A DNA stretch of 53,250 nt. Origin: an uncultured Oscillospiraceae bacterium. Its GTDB lineage: Bacteria; Bacillota; Clostridia; Oscillospirales; Oscillospiraceae. The notes under the pieces were generated by a model. It did no database searches. It saw only the letters and a program-made list of their open reading frames with translations, and was not told the DNA's origin. Positions 27,867 to 36,721 of this stretch are shown piece by piece; the first letter of the stretch is position 1, and each line of letters begins with the position of its first letter. The stretch covers positions 1 to 53,250 of the forward strand of contig CANQSJ010000018.1 of assembly GCA_947626495.1 (NCBI GenBank), read 5' to 3'. The translations under genes and the position numbers were made by a program.

Positions 27867-28469
27867 TCATATCCCGAGCCGGCGCATATACGCCAGCACC
27901 TTATCCGCCAGCAGACGGTGTCCCTCCGGCAGCAGATGGATCCCGTCCGGCGCCAGGGGCAGCGCCCCCGCGTCCAGAAAATCCGCCCCCTGCCGGACGG
28001 CCCGCCGCTCCATGACGCGGCTCAGTTCCCCGGACACGGTGGAGAACCGGCCGTAATACCGGTCGGCGCCGAAATCCAGGTACGGCGGGGCGATGACCAG
28101 CGTCCGGACCCCCGCCAGGGGGCCGGCCATGGTCCGGGACAAAAATGCCTCCAGCACATCCCCCACCCGCTCCGGGTCCGGCCGGGAGGCGGACAGATAG
28201 TCGTTGGTGCCCAGCATCACGGCAAAGAGCGCCAGACGGCCATTTTGGGCCATCGCAGCGGAAAAATCCGCCCACTCAAAGTCCAGCCGCGGCAGGCAAC
28301 GGCCCGGCAGGGCGTCCACCGCCACCTCCCACGTCCCCGCGAGGGCGGCGGCCAGGATGTCCGGCCAGCGGCTCTCCGGCGGATAGCGGCCGCCGGCGTG
28401 GCCCCCCTCCGGGTCGAAACCGTAGGTGTTGGAGTCCCCGTACAGCAGGGCCTTTTTACACGGTGCCAT
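27867..28469 (-). CDS. SGNH/GDSL-type hydrolase
   Basis: A 200-residue single-domain esterase-like protein. Block I is LLYGDSNTYGF with the nucleophile Ser, block III GTNDYL, and block V DGIHLLPEGH with catalytic Asp and His. Such enzymes cut acyl or acetyl esters; the substrate here is unknown. It overlaps the LysR gene by 14 bases and ends the long selenium/glycine reductase series, so it is probably cotranscribed with it. Confidence 0.88.
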   Translation of the reverse strand: MAPCKKALLYGDSNTYGFDPEGGHAGGRYPPESRWPDILAAALAGTWEVAVDALPGRCLPRLDFEWADFSAAMAQNGRLALFAVMLGTNDYLSASRPDPERVGDVLEAFLSRTMAGPLAGVRTLVIAPPYLDFGADRYYGRFSTVSGELSRVMERRAVRQGADFLDAGALPLAPDGIHLLPEGHRLLADKVLAYMRRLGI

Positions 28470-29364
28470 AGAGCTTCTTCACCAGGGCGGTCATCTTCTG
28501 GACGGCGTCGGAGGCGGGCCGGATCTGGCTGGTGACCATATAGATCCGGCGGAAGGCGCCCTTTTCCGACAGCTGGAAGGCCAGCACGTCCCCCCGGCGG
28601 ATGCTCTCCTGGGCGGCCAGGCGGCTGATCACCGAGATGCCGATCCCCTCCCGCACGCTCATCAGCACCGCGTCGGAGTTGGCGAAATTGGCGACGATCC
28701 GCAGCCGTCCCTCCTCGATGCCCAGCTCCTTCAGATAGGCCATGGCCTCCCGCCGGGTGCCGGAGCCGTCCTCCCGCAGCACGAACGTCTCGTCCTGCAG
28801 CCAGTCCAGAGAGCCCTTCTCCTCCTGCAGCGTCCGGTATCTGTCCCTGTTGGGCGTCACCACCACCAGCTCGTCCTGGAAAAAGGGCACATACTCGCAG
28901 TTGGGCCGGGGCACAGCCGTGCCCACGAACCCCAGGTCCGCCTTGTGGTCCACGATGTCCGCGATGACCCCCTCGCTATCCGACTCGATGACCCGGAAGC
29001 GGGTCTGGGGGTACCGGCGGCTGAATTCCGCCAGGATCCGGGGCAGCAGGTACTGGGCCGGCAAGGTGGAGGCGGACACCACGATCTGCCGCTCCGGTTC
29101 GTCCTTGTGGTCCGCGCGGAACATGTTCTGGATGGTATAGGCCAGCTCCACCATCTCCCGGGCGTAGAGATAGATGCGCCTGCCCTCCTCGGTCAGCTCC
29201 ACCGCCTTGGTGGTCCGGGCGAACAGCTGCACCCCCAGTTCCGCCTCCAGGTTGGTGATATAGGCGCTGACGGTGGGCTGGGTCAGATACAGTTCCTTGG
29301 CCGTGCGGGAGAAGCTGTTGTTATTGGCGATCTTCACGAACGCCTCGATCTGTTTCAGATTCAC
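28456..29364 (-). CDS. LysR family regulator linked to selenium metabolism
   Basis: A 302-residue DNA-binding regulator. The N-terminal winged helix-turn-helix is clear (NSFSRTAKELYLTQPTVSAYITNLE), and the substrate-binding domain follows (about 90-300). A known subfamily of LysR proteins travels with sel genes, and the position directly after selB fits it. The start is GTG with GGAGGTGAAGG upstream. Effector and targets are unknown; a selenium or sulphur compound would be a reasonable guess only. Confidence 0.9.
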   Translation of the reverse strand: MNLKQIEAFVKIANNNSFSRTAKELYLTQPTVSAYITNLEAELGVQLFARTTKAVELTEEGRRIYLYAREMVELAYTIQNMFRADHKDEPERQIVVSASTLPAQYLLPRILAEFSRRYPQTRFRVIESDSEGVIADIVDHKADLGFVGTAVPRPNCEYVPFFQDELVVVTPNRDRYRTLQEEKGSLDWLQDETFVLREDGSGTRREAMAYLKELGIEEGRLRIVANFANSDAVLMSVREGIGISVISRLAAQESIRRGDVLAFQLSEKGAFRRIYMVTSQIRPASDAVQKMTALVKKLYGTV

Positions 29365-29383
29365 TGTCCTTCACCTCCGGCCC

Positions 29384-31306
29384 TTATCGGAACGCCACCC
29401 GCTCCGTCTCGGCGCCCACCTTCTTGGTGACCTTGATGGAGTCCATGTACTCCACGATGGGCTTGGCGCACTTGCGGCTGCAGCCGCACATCTCCTTCAC
29501 GTCCTTGATGGTGATGACCTCATGGGTCCGGAAGAAATCCTCCACCATCTTTTGGGCGTCGTCCATGAAATGCTTCATGGTGTACAGCTGCAGGCTGTCC
29601 CCCACCCGGACGCAGCGGCCGTCCTCGATGAGCAGGGCGAGGATGTCCATCACCGTCTCGTCGGGATAGCGCCGCTTGTCGATCTCGCTGAAGCGGAGCA
29701 TCTCGTAGCCCGCAGTCTCGAAGGTGTCGATGAGCAGCTTCTCCACGGCGTTGTAGGTCTTGTCGTGGGGGATGTCAAACTCCGCCAGCATGAGATACTC
29801 GCTGTGAAGCTTAAAATAGCCCTTGTCGATCATCTTTCGGAGGACGCGGTCGAAGATGTTGGTCTTCACCCGCTTCAGATAGGTGTGGTGGATGACGGCC
29901 TTGTTGATGCCGAACCGGTAGGGATACCGGTAGTGGTACTCCTTCAGGGCGTTGGTGATGTCCTGCCGGACCTTGAAGGCGGCGTCGGCGTGCCAGTAAT
30001 AGGCGTCCGCGGTCATCTCGTAGCTCTCGATGAGCTCGTCGGTCTCCAGCTGGCGCAGATAGGGCGTCAGCTCCTCCCGGGAGTGGGCCGTCGCCTTCGC
30101 CAGATCCGACAGGGTGATCATGCTGTCCCAGGCCTCCCGGATGTGCAGTTCCGCCAGGTCCGCCAGCGTGCCGGATTCCCTGCGGTTGAGCTCGTCCAGC
30201 ACGCCCTCCTGGAACCGTTTCTTCTTCCGGGAGTTGGCGCTGAGCACCGTTCCGCCGCCGATGGTCTCCAGTGGCGAATAAAACCGCACCACGAACCGGT
30301 CCCCACGCTTGACGGTGAGCACGTCCTCCAATATAAGCTGGGCCAGGCCCTCCTCTCCGGGGCCCAGGTCATCCTTGTCCAGCAGCACCGCCCGGCACAG
30401 CACCTCGCTGGTGCCCACGAACAGATGCAGCCGCTCCCGGTTGCGGATCACCCGCTCCGAGCTGGGCAGCACCCGCAGCCGCACGTCCAGAAGGCGGCTG
30501 TTTTCCATGCTGTCCGGCGGCGCCAGGCAGTAGCCCCGCTTGATGTCGCTCTTTTTCACGTTGGACAGGTTGATGGCCACCCGCTGGCCCGCCTGGCAGG
30601 AGTCCTGGTTCCGCTCGTGGACCTGGATGTTGCGGATCTTGCACATCTTCCCGATGGGATAGAGCTCCAGATCGTCGTTCTTGGTGATGGTGCCGCTGAG
30701 GAGCGTGCCGGTGACGATGGTGCCGAAGCCGGAGATGGTGAACACCCGGTCGATGGGCAGCCGGGGGATGCTGTTCACATCCCGCTCGGGCACCTCGTCC
30801 CGGACCATCTTCCAGATGAGATCCTTCAGCTCGTCGATGCCCATACCGGTGGTGGAGGCCACCCGCACCGAGGGAGCCCCGTCCAGGATGGTGTCCTTGA
30901 GCCCCTCCTTGATCTCCTCCTCCATCATGTCCAGCCACTCCGGGTCCACCAGATCGCACTTGGTGATGACCAGGATGGTCTTCTCGATGCCCAGAAGCTG
31001 CAGGATATCCAGGTGCTCCCGGGTCTGGGGCATGATCCCCTCGTCGGCGGCGACGACCATGAGCACCAGGTCCATGCCCACCACGCCGGAGACCATGTTG
31101 TTGATGAATTTCTCGTGGCCGGGCACGTCGATGATGCCGCAGCGGGTGCCGTCCTTCAGATCGAACCAGGTGAAGCCCAGGTCGATGGTGATGCCCCGGC
31201 GCTTCTCCTCCTCCAGCCGGTCGGTGTTCCGGCCGGTGAGGGCCTGGATGAGCCGGGTCTTCCCGTGGTCGATGTGGCCCGCGGTGCCGATGATGACATG
31301 CTTCAT
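29384..31306 (-). CDS. selB: Selenocysteine-specific translation elongation factor
   Basis: Brings Sec-tRNA to the ribosome at UGA codons that are followed by a SECIS hairpin. The 640-residue protein has the GTPase start GTAGHIDHGKT, the DVPGHEKF block, ITKCDL, and EF-Tu-like domains 2 and 3. The C-terminal winged-helix region (about 370-640) binds SECIS RNA. The ATG overlaps the selA stop by four bases. Length is normal for bacterial SelB. Confidence 0.97.
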   Translation of the reverse strand: MKHVIIGTAGHIDHGKTRLIQALTGRNTDRLEEEKRRGITIDLGFTWFDLKDGTRCGIIDVPGHEKFINNMVSGVVGMDLVLMVVAADEGIMPQTREHLDILQLLGIEKTILVITKCDLVDPEWLDMMEEEIKEGLKDTILDGAPSVRVASTTGMGIDELKDLIWKMVRDEVPERDVNSIPRLPIDRVFTISGFGTIVTGTLLSGTITKNDDLELYPIGKMCKIRNIQVHERNQDSCQAGQRVAINLSNVKKSDIKRGYCLAPPDSMENSRLLDVRLRVLPSSERVIRNRERLHLFVGTSEVLCRAVLLDKDDLGPGEEGLAQLILEDVLTVKRGDRFVVRFYSPLETIGGGTVLSANSRKKKRFQEGVLDELNRRESGTLADLAELHIREAWDSMITLSDLAKATAHSREELTPYLRQLETDELIESYEMTADAYYWHADAAFKVRQDITNALKEYHYRYPYRFGINKAVIHHTYLKRVKTNIFDRVLRKMIDKGYFKLHSEYLMLAEFDIPHDKTYNAVEKLLIDTFETAGYEMLRFSEIDKRRYPDETVMDILALLIEDGRCVRVGDSLQLYTMKHFMDDAQKMVEDFFRTHEVITIKDVKEMCGCSRKCAKPIVEYMDSIKVTKKVGAETERVAFR

Positions 31307-32700
31307 CCCAACACCTCCCCCAGCATCCGCGCCGCCGTCTCCAACTCATCCTCCGCCACGGTGCGCATATCCAGCAGGACCTTGTCCTCCGCCACCCGGG
31401 GCACGATGGGCACGGGCAGCGCCAGCATGGCGTGCTCCAGCGCGTCGGCGCTCATCTGCCAGGGATCCAGCGTCACGGCGGCGCTCTCCAGCCGCTCCAG
31501 GGGCAGGCTCCCGCCGCCCACCTGGCTCTGGCAGGGCGCCACGGCGATGTCCGCCCGCAGCTCCCGCCGGCGCAGCATGTCCGCCAGCTTCTCCGCCCTG
31601 GCCCGGACAGAGGGCTCCTTTTCCGAGATCATCCGCAGCACCGGCACGTTCCGGGCTACGCTCTCCTTTTTGAGATATTCCAGCAGCACCAGCTCCAGGG
31701 CCGTCACGGTGAACTTGTCCACCCGCAGGGCGCGGGTGAGGGGATGGCGCTTCATCCGGGCGATGTACTCCTTCTTTCCCACAATGATGCCCGCCTGGGG
31801 CCCGCCCAGCAGCTTGTCGCCGCTGAAGCACACCACGTCGATGCCCGCACGGACAGACTCCTGGACCGTGGGCTCGTGGCCAAGGCCGTAATCCTCCAGA
31901 TCCACCAGCACCCCGCTGCCCAGATCCTCGATCATTGGAACGCCGTGCCCGTGTGCCAGCTCCGCCAGCTCCGCCGCCGGCACAGATTCGGTGAAGCCCA
32001 CGATGCGGTAGTTGCTGGTGTGGACCTTCAAAATCGCCTTCGTCTCGTCGCCGAGGGCCTCTTCATAGTCGGAGAAGTGGGTCTTGTTGGTGGTGCCCAC
32101 CTCCCGGAGCGTCGCGCCGCTCTGCCGGCACACGTCCGGTACCCGGAACTTGCCGCCGATCTCCACCAGCTCGCCCCGGCTCACCAGCACCTCGCCCCCG
32201 GCGGCCAGGGTGCTCAGCACCAGCAGCACCGCGGCGGCGTTGTTGTTGACCACCATGGCGGCCTCCGCGCCGGTGAGACGGCACAAGAGCCACTCGAAAT
32301 GGGCGTACCGCTCCCCCCGGCGGGCACCCTCCAGATCGTACTCCAGATTGGAATAGCCGGTGACGATGTCCGCCAGCTTCTCCGCCTGGGCCCGGCTGAT
32401 GGGCGCCCGGCCCAGATTGGTGTGCAGGATGGTGCCGGTGGCGTTGATGACCTTCCGCACCCGGGGCGTGCACAGCTCCTCCAGCCGGCGGGCGATGCTC
32501 TCCTCCAGTCCCGCCACAGCCGCCAGCGCCGCGCTCTCATCCTCCGTCTCCCGGATGGTCCGGCGCAGCTGCTCCGTCTCGGTCCGGACCGCCTCCGTCA
32601 CCAGAGAGCGGCCGTAGCGGCCGATGAGCGCCGCCATGCTCTCCCGTTCCAGCAGCACGTCCACCTTGGGTATGTTTCTGAACAGTTCGTTTTTATCCAT
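31303..32700 (-). CDS. selA: L-seryl-tRNA(Sec) selenium transferase
   Basis: Converts Ser-tRNA(Sec) to Sec-tRNA(Sec) using selenophosphate and pyridoxal phosphate. The 465-residue protein has VINATGTILHTNLGRAPI near residue 85 and the PLP-binding Lys in CFSGDKLLGGPQAG near 296. GGAG lies upstream of the ATG. It follows selD after a 91-base gap that holds a strong hairpin. Confidence 0.97.
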   Translation of the reverse strand: MDKNELFRNIPKVDVLLERESMAALIGRYGRSLVTEAVRTETEQLRRTIRETEDESAALAAVAGLEESIARRLEELCTPRVRKVINATGTILHTNLGRAPISRAQAEKLADIVTGYSNLEYDLEGARRGERYAHFEWLLCRLTGAEAAMVVNNNAAAVLLVLSTLAAGGEVLVSRGELVEIGGKFRVPDVCRQSGATLREVGTTNKTHFSDYEEALGDETKAILKVHTSNYRIVGFTESVPAAELAELAHGHGVPMIEDLGSGVLVDLEDYGLGHEPTVQESVRAGIDVVCFSGDKLLGGPQAGIIVGKKEYIARMKRHPLTRALRVDKFTVTALELVLLEYLKKESVARNVPVLRMISEKEPSVRARAEKLADMLRRRELRADIAVAPCQSQVGGGSLPLERLESAAVTLDPWQMSADALEHAMLALPVPIVPRVAEDKVLLDMRTVAEDELETAARMLGEVLG

Positions 32701-32719
32701 TTTGTTTTCTCCGCAACGT

Positions 32720-32753
32720 CGCTCCTCTCGCCCGGAAAGGGGCGGGAGGAGCG
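32720..32753 (-). repeat. Long GC hairpin between selD and selA
   Basis: A 7-bp perfect outer stem (32720-32726 with 32747-32753) continues with one wobble into a further GC stem around a six-base loop. No T run follows on the minus strand, so processing, stabilising or pausing is more likely than termination. Confidence 0.6.
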
Positions 32754-32791
32754 GTGATGTCAGTTTTGCGAGGAAAATCTCTTCTGTTGGC

Positions 32792-33832
32792 TTATACCAG
32801 CCGGATCAGCTTGTCGCCCTTTTCGGCCGCATAGCCGATCAGCGCCGCCCGGGTGTCCAATCCCGCGTCGGCCAGCCGGTCCATGGCCCGCTGGGCGTCG
32901 GAGGCGTCCACGCTGACGAGAAGGCCGCCGGAGGTCTGGGGGTCGAACAGCAGATCCGCCAGGGCTTCCGGTGTGTCGCCCAGATCGGTCAGCGAGGCGT
33001 AATAGCCCCGGTTCCGGTACGCCCCCGCGGGCACCAGGCCCATGGCGGCGTACTCCTCCGCCTCCGCGATAAGGGGGATGCTCCCCCGCTCCAGCACCAG
33101 CGTCACGTCGCTGGCCTCGGCCATCTCCACGGCGTGGCCGATGAGGCCGAAGCCGGTGACGTCCGTACAGGCGTGGATGTTGAAGCCCTCCAGGGCCTCC
33201 TTTGCCTTCCGGTTCAGCGAGCGCATCACCTCGACGGCTTCCCGCCGGGCCCTGTCGGAGGCGATATCGCCCTTCACGGCGGTGTTCACCACGCCGGAGC
33301 CCAGAGGTTTCGTCAGGATCAGTCCGTCCCCCGGCTTGGCGCCGAAGTTTTTCCAGATCCGGTCCGGGTGCACATAGCCCGTCACGCTCAGCCCATACAA
33401 AGGCTCGTCGTTCTGGATGGAGTGCCCGCCGATCAGGATGGCGCCCGCCTCCCGGACCTTGTCCGCGCCCCCGGCCATGATATCCCCCAGGACAGAGGGA
33501 TCCAGGCAGCCGGGAAAGCCCACCAGGTTCAGCGCCAGCTTCGGCACGCCGCCCATGGCGTACACGTCGCTCAGGGAATTGGCCGCGGCGATCTGGCCGA
33601 ACAGATAGGGATCGTCCACCACGGGGGTGAAGAAGTCCACCGTCTGGATCAGGGCCAGCTCGTCGCTCACCTTATAAACGGCCGCATCGTCGGAGGTGGC
33701 GACGCCGACCAAGAGATTTTCGTCCGCAAACTTTGGCAGCTTGCCCATGACCTGGGCAAGGGTCTCAGGACCTATCTTTGCCGCTCAACCTGCCGCTTTC
33801 GTCATTTGGGTCAGACGTATCTTCTCCGCCAC
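32792..33832 (-). CDS. selD: Selenophosphate synthetase, itself a selenoprotein (in-frame UGA)
   Basis: Makes selenophosphate from selenide and ATP. The 346-residue reading starts at GTG 33832, eight bases after GGGAGG. Its N-terminus reads LTQMTKAAGUAAKIGPE, where U is the TGA at 33787-33785 (residue 16), the catalytic Cys/Sec place of the family. An ATG at 33748 gives a shorter frame without the catalytic residue and is not the true start. The rest shows ATSDDAAVYK, QTVDFFTPVVDDPY and the C-terminal ATP-binding blocks. A SECIS-like hairpin follows the UGA. Confidence 0.95.
33755..33787 (-). promoter_or_regulatory. UGA(Sec) codon and SECIS-like hairpin of selD
   Basis: The UGA is at 33787-33785. 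Twelve bases later the mRNA forms a perfect 4-bp GC-rich stem with a four-base loop (33761-33772). Outer arms of 5 bp (33778-33782 with 33755-33759) enclose it. Size and distance fit bacterial SECIS elements. Confidence 0.75.
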
Positions 33833-33876
33833 GCGCGCCACCTCCCTTCGATGCGATTTGTTGGCTCAGCGCCCTG

Positions 33877-35031
33877 TCAGCCCACGTAGCCGGCGTCCTT
33901 CAGGGCCTGGACCGCCTTGTCCTTATTGGCCTCGCTCACCAGCACGATGGGGCCGGTGCAGCCCATGCCGCTCTCGGCGTAAATACCCATCTTCCACAGC
34001 ACCTTCACCGCGTCGTCCAAGTCCATGACCTCGATGCCGGGGATCTGGGCAGTGACGATCTCCTTGGGGGGAGCGGCGACTTCCTCGTCCTTCTCCGTGC
34101 CCTTGGCGGCGCTCTTCAGCCCCGCCAGCAGCTCCTTCAGACCCGCCTTGTTGGCCGCGTCGAATTCCGCCCTGGCCACCTCGAACACCTTGCCCCGCAC
34201 CAGCTGCGCGGCAAAGCGGATGGCATTGGCGATCACCGGCGCGCCGGAGGCACGGGAGATGATCATCACCAGCTGCTCATAGCCCTCGCCGATGCCGGGG
34301 CCGTAGCCGTAGCCCACGGCCTCAAAGCTGCCGCCGGTGGAATAGGAGCTGAGCAGCTTGCTCATCACGTTGCCGGTCAGGGAGTCCATGACCATCACGT
34401 CCGCGGACCCCTGGAGCACGTCGTTGCCCCGCATCACCGCGCCGCCGTCGGCACGGGCCGACTCGGCGAAGCGGATGGGATAGCCGTTCTCGTCCAGCTG
34501 ATGCAGCAGCTTCTCCGTCTGCCGGGCGCCGTCCACGTTCAGGATGCCGATGGTGGGCTCCGCCACGCCGCAGGCCTTGGCGGTGATGATGCCGGCGATG
34601 GTATTGCGCACCATGCCCTCGATCCGGTCGGTGCTGGAGGTGCCGGTGGTGTTGGCCAGATACATCTCCCTGCCGAAGGCGGGCGTAATGGCCCGGCCCA
34701 CGGTGGACACGCCAATGGGGAACGGGAAGTGCATGGTCACGGCGCCGTCCACCTCGCCGGCCTTGAGCAGTTCCTGCATCTTGTCGTGGCCCTCTTCGTC
34801 GCTGGCCACGTGGACGGTCTTGACGCCCTCGGCCTCCAGAGAGCCGATGTACCAGACCTCGATCCCGTCCCGGGCGGCCTCCACGGCGGCGGCCATGGCG
34901 TTGGCCTCACCGTGCTCGGAGCCCATGCCCGTCAGGGCGATTCTGGGCTTTTTGCCGTAGCTGCCGCTGGTGAGTCCCTCCGCCATCTCCAGAAAGGTCT
35001 CGGCGATAATTTTCTCGATCTTTCCTGCCAT
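33877..35031 (-). CDS. grdD: Glycine reductase complex component C, alpha subunit
   Basis: Component C receives the carboxymethyl group from selenoprotein A and releases acetyl phosphate. The 384-residue protein has a phosphate-acyltransferase-like fold (PlsX-like) with FPIGVSTVGRAITPAFGREM and TGTSSTDRIEGM. A conserved Cys lies near residue 358 in SGMGCTGPIVLV, matching the Cys shown to matter in the Eubacterium protein. It starts 13 bases after the grdC stop and is followed by selD. Confidence 0.95.
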   Translation of the reverse strand: MAGKIEKIIAETFLEMAEGLTSGSYGKKPRIALTGMGSEHGEANAMAAAVEAARDGIEVWYIGSLEAEGVKTVHVASDEEGHDKMQELLKAGEVDGAVTMHFPFPIGVSTVGRAITPAFGREMYLANTTGTSSTDRIEGMVRNTIAGIITAKACGVAEPTIGILNVDGARQTEKLLHQLDENGYPIRFAESARADGGAVMRGNDVLQGSADVMVMDSLTGNVMSKLLSSYSTGGSFEAVGYGYGPGIGEGYEQLVMIISRASGAPVIANAIRFAAQLVRGKVFEVARAEFDAANKAGLKELLAGLKSAAKGTEKDEEVAAPPKEIVTAQIPGIEVMDLDDAVKVLWKMGIYAESGMGCTGPIVLVSEANKDKAVQALKDAGYVG

Positions 35032-35044
35032 AGCACTGCCCGCC

Positions 35045-36586
35045 TTATTCTTTCGCCATCAGCACGGCGGCGAATTCCTTCATGGCGTCGGCGATCATGC
35101 CGCGCACCTCGGATTCGCTCACGCCGCCGGCGGCAGACTCCTGGGCGGCGGTGTTGGCCTGGATCACGAAGGACACGCCGTCGAACAGGTTGGTCATGCG
35201 GCCCAGGAACAGACTGCCCTTGCCGATGATCATGGCGTTTCTGATCTTCCCGGCCAGGATGTCCTCCCGGGCGAAGCCAATGTAGGGTACGCCGGAGGGG
35301 ATGTGGCCCTGGGTGGGAGCGAAGCCCACCAGGCCGTGCTTGGAGGCAAAGGTGGCCAGATCCTTCTTCTCCAGCTCGCCCCGCTTCACCGCCAGGGCGG
35401 CGATCATCTTATAGTTGGCCTGGGGCACGTCGCCGGCGCCCGCGGGCTTGGTGATGTCGGGGTTCTGCATCTCGGGGGAATACTTGTCGATGTCGGTGAT
35501 CTTCAGACCATTGCGCTCCAGGGGGTCGGCCACCAGAGAGCCGATGACGTTCTGGGGCGCGGAGCCGGTGCCCACGGTGTGGCGGCCCAGGATGTTCAGG
35601 TTCACCTCGGGGCTGACGCCGTCGTTCTCCGCCACGATCACGCAGAAGCCGCCCAGGCAGTCCTCCAGCGCGGGCAGGCCCTTCTTCACATGGTCCTTGC
35701 CGTTCATGCCCAGCTTGGCGGTGCAGCCGCCGCCGGTGACGGCCACGACCTTATAGGCGCCGGCCTTCACCAGGGCCGCCGCCTCCACCATGGCGTGGGA
35801 CGGGCCCGCGCAGAAGCCGCGGGCGTCGGAGCCGGTGGCGTTGGCCAGGCCGGCGATCTCCGCCGCCGCCTTGGCAAAGTTGCCGCCGCCCCGCTGGTTC
35901 ATATCGCCGCAGGCCTCCTCGGAGCAGTCGATGACGTACTCCACGTCGGCCTTCTCGATGCCGGCGTTGCGCACGGCGTACAGCAGCGCCAGGGTGTTGC
36001 TGGCCTTGTTGACCAGGTTCTCGTGCATGACCTCGGCGTTCAGGTTCACGTCGATGTCGTGGGCCCGCTTGACGCAGCCCACCAGCTTGCCGTCGGCATA
36101 GAGTCCCTCGGCGTGCTCGTCGCTGACAAAGTGCTGGATGTCGGCGATCTCCACGCCCTCCTTCAGCCGGGCCACGATGTCCTCGGAGAGGATGGGGTCG
36201 GCCGCGAAGGCGTCCTTATGGGCGGCCACGAAGCCCTTTTCCAGCAGCAGCACGTCGAACACGTCGGTGCACTGCATCAGCAGCAAAAACTCCGCCTCGG
36301 GCATGATCTCGCCGAACTTGCCGTAGCGCTCCGCGCCGGCCAGGGGCTTGTCGTAATAGGGGAACTCCACCGCCGCCAGATCGTCGGGGGTCTTGTTGCC
36401 GATGTAGACCTGGTTGGGCCAGTACTCCACCGCCTGCTGGTAGGTGCGCAGATGCTCCGGCAGCTGCTTGAGGTAATCGGATTCAGGGTTGACGATGCGC
36501 TCGGTGATCTGGGTGGAACCGTTGTGGATCACCATCCCCGGCACATGGGCCAGAATATAGCTGGCGCCCTTGATGACTGCATTCAT
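35045..36586 (-). CDS. grdC: Glycine reductase complex component C, beta subunit
   Basis: Partner of GrdD in the acetyl phosphate-forming component. The 513-residue protein resembles thiolase-fold FabH-like enzymes, with CSEEACGDMNQRGGGNFAK and GFCAGPSHAMVEAAALV, and a later VTGGGCTAKLGMNG block. The ATG at 36586 follows AAGGT. It lies beyond a hairpin terminator placed after grdA, so its level may be lower than that of grdA. Confidence 0.95.
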   Translation of the reverse strand: MNAVIKGASYILAHVPGMVIHNGSTQITERIVNPESDYLKQLPEHLRTYQQAVEYWPNQVYIGNKTPDDLAAVEFPYYDKPLAGAERYGKFGEIMPEAEFLLLMQCTDVFDVLLLEKGFVAAHKDAFAADPILSEDIVARLKEGVEIADIQHFVSDEHAEGLYADGKLVGCVKRAHDIDVNLNAEVMHENLVNKASNTLALLYAVRNAGIEKADVEYVIDCSEEACGDMNQRGGGNFAKAAAEIAGLANATGSDARGFCAGPSHAMVEAAALVKAGAYKVVAVTGGGCTAKLGMNGKDHVKKGLPALEDCLGGFCVIVAENDGVSPEVNLNILGRHTVGTGSAPQNVIGSLVADPLERNGLKITDIDKYSPEMQNPDITKPAGAGDVPQANYKMIAALAVKRGELEKKDLATFASKHGLVGFAPTQGHIPSGVPYIGFAREDILAGKIRNAMIIGKGSLFLGRMTNLFDGVSFVIQANTAAQESAAGGVSESEVRGMIADAMKEFAAVLMAKE

Positions 36587-36631
36587 AGAAAAATACCAAC
36601 CTTATTCAAAGTATATAGAGAAACTCTATTC

Positions 36632-36662
36632 AGAAAAAGGCGGTGAGAGATCTCACCGCCTT
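36632..36662 (-). terminator. Internal terminator between grdA and grdC
   Basis: Perfect 12-bp stem (36637-36648 with 36651-36662), two-base loop, and on the minus strand five T directly after. It is 60 bases past the grdA stop. A second small hairpin (about 36614-36629) follows before grdC. Confidence 0.85.
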
Positions 36663-36721
36663 CTTCTCGAGTCCTCGAATCAGAAAGCGCGTTTTTGTGC
36701 TCTCCAGTTCAATTCTTCTTT

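Noticed and set aside
29273-31891. 872-codon plus frame opposite selB and selA
   Set aside because: Shadow of two certain genes; no motif or start signal.
33748-33832. selD or grdA as pseudogenes with premature stops
   Set aside because: The TGA codons lie exactly at the family's Cys/Sec position, and the Sec machinery is encoded beside them.
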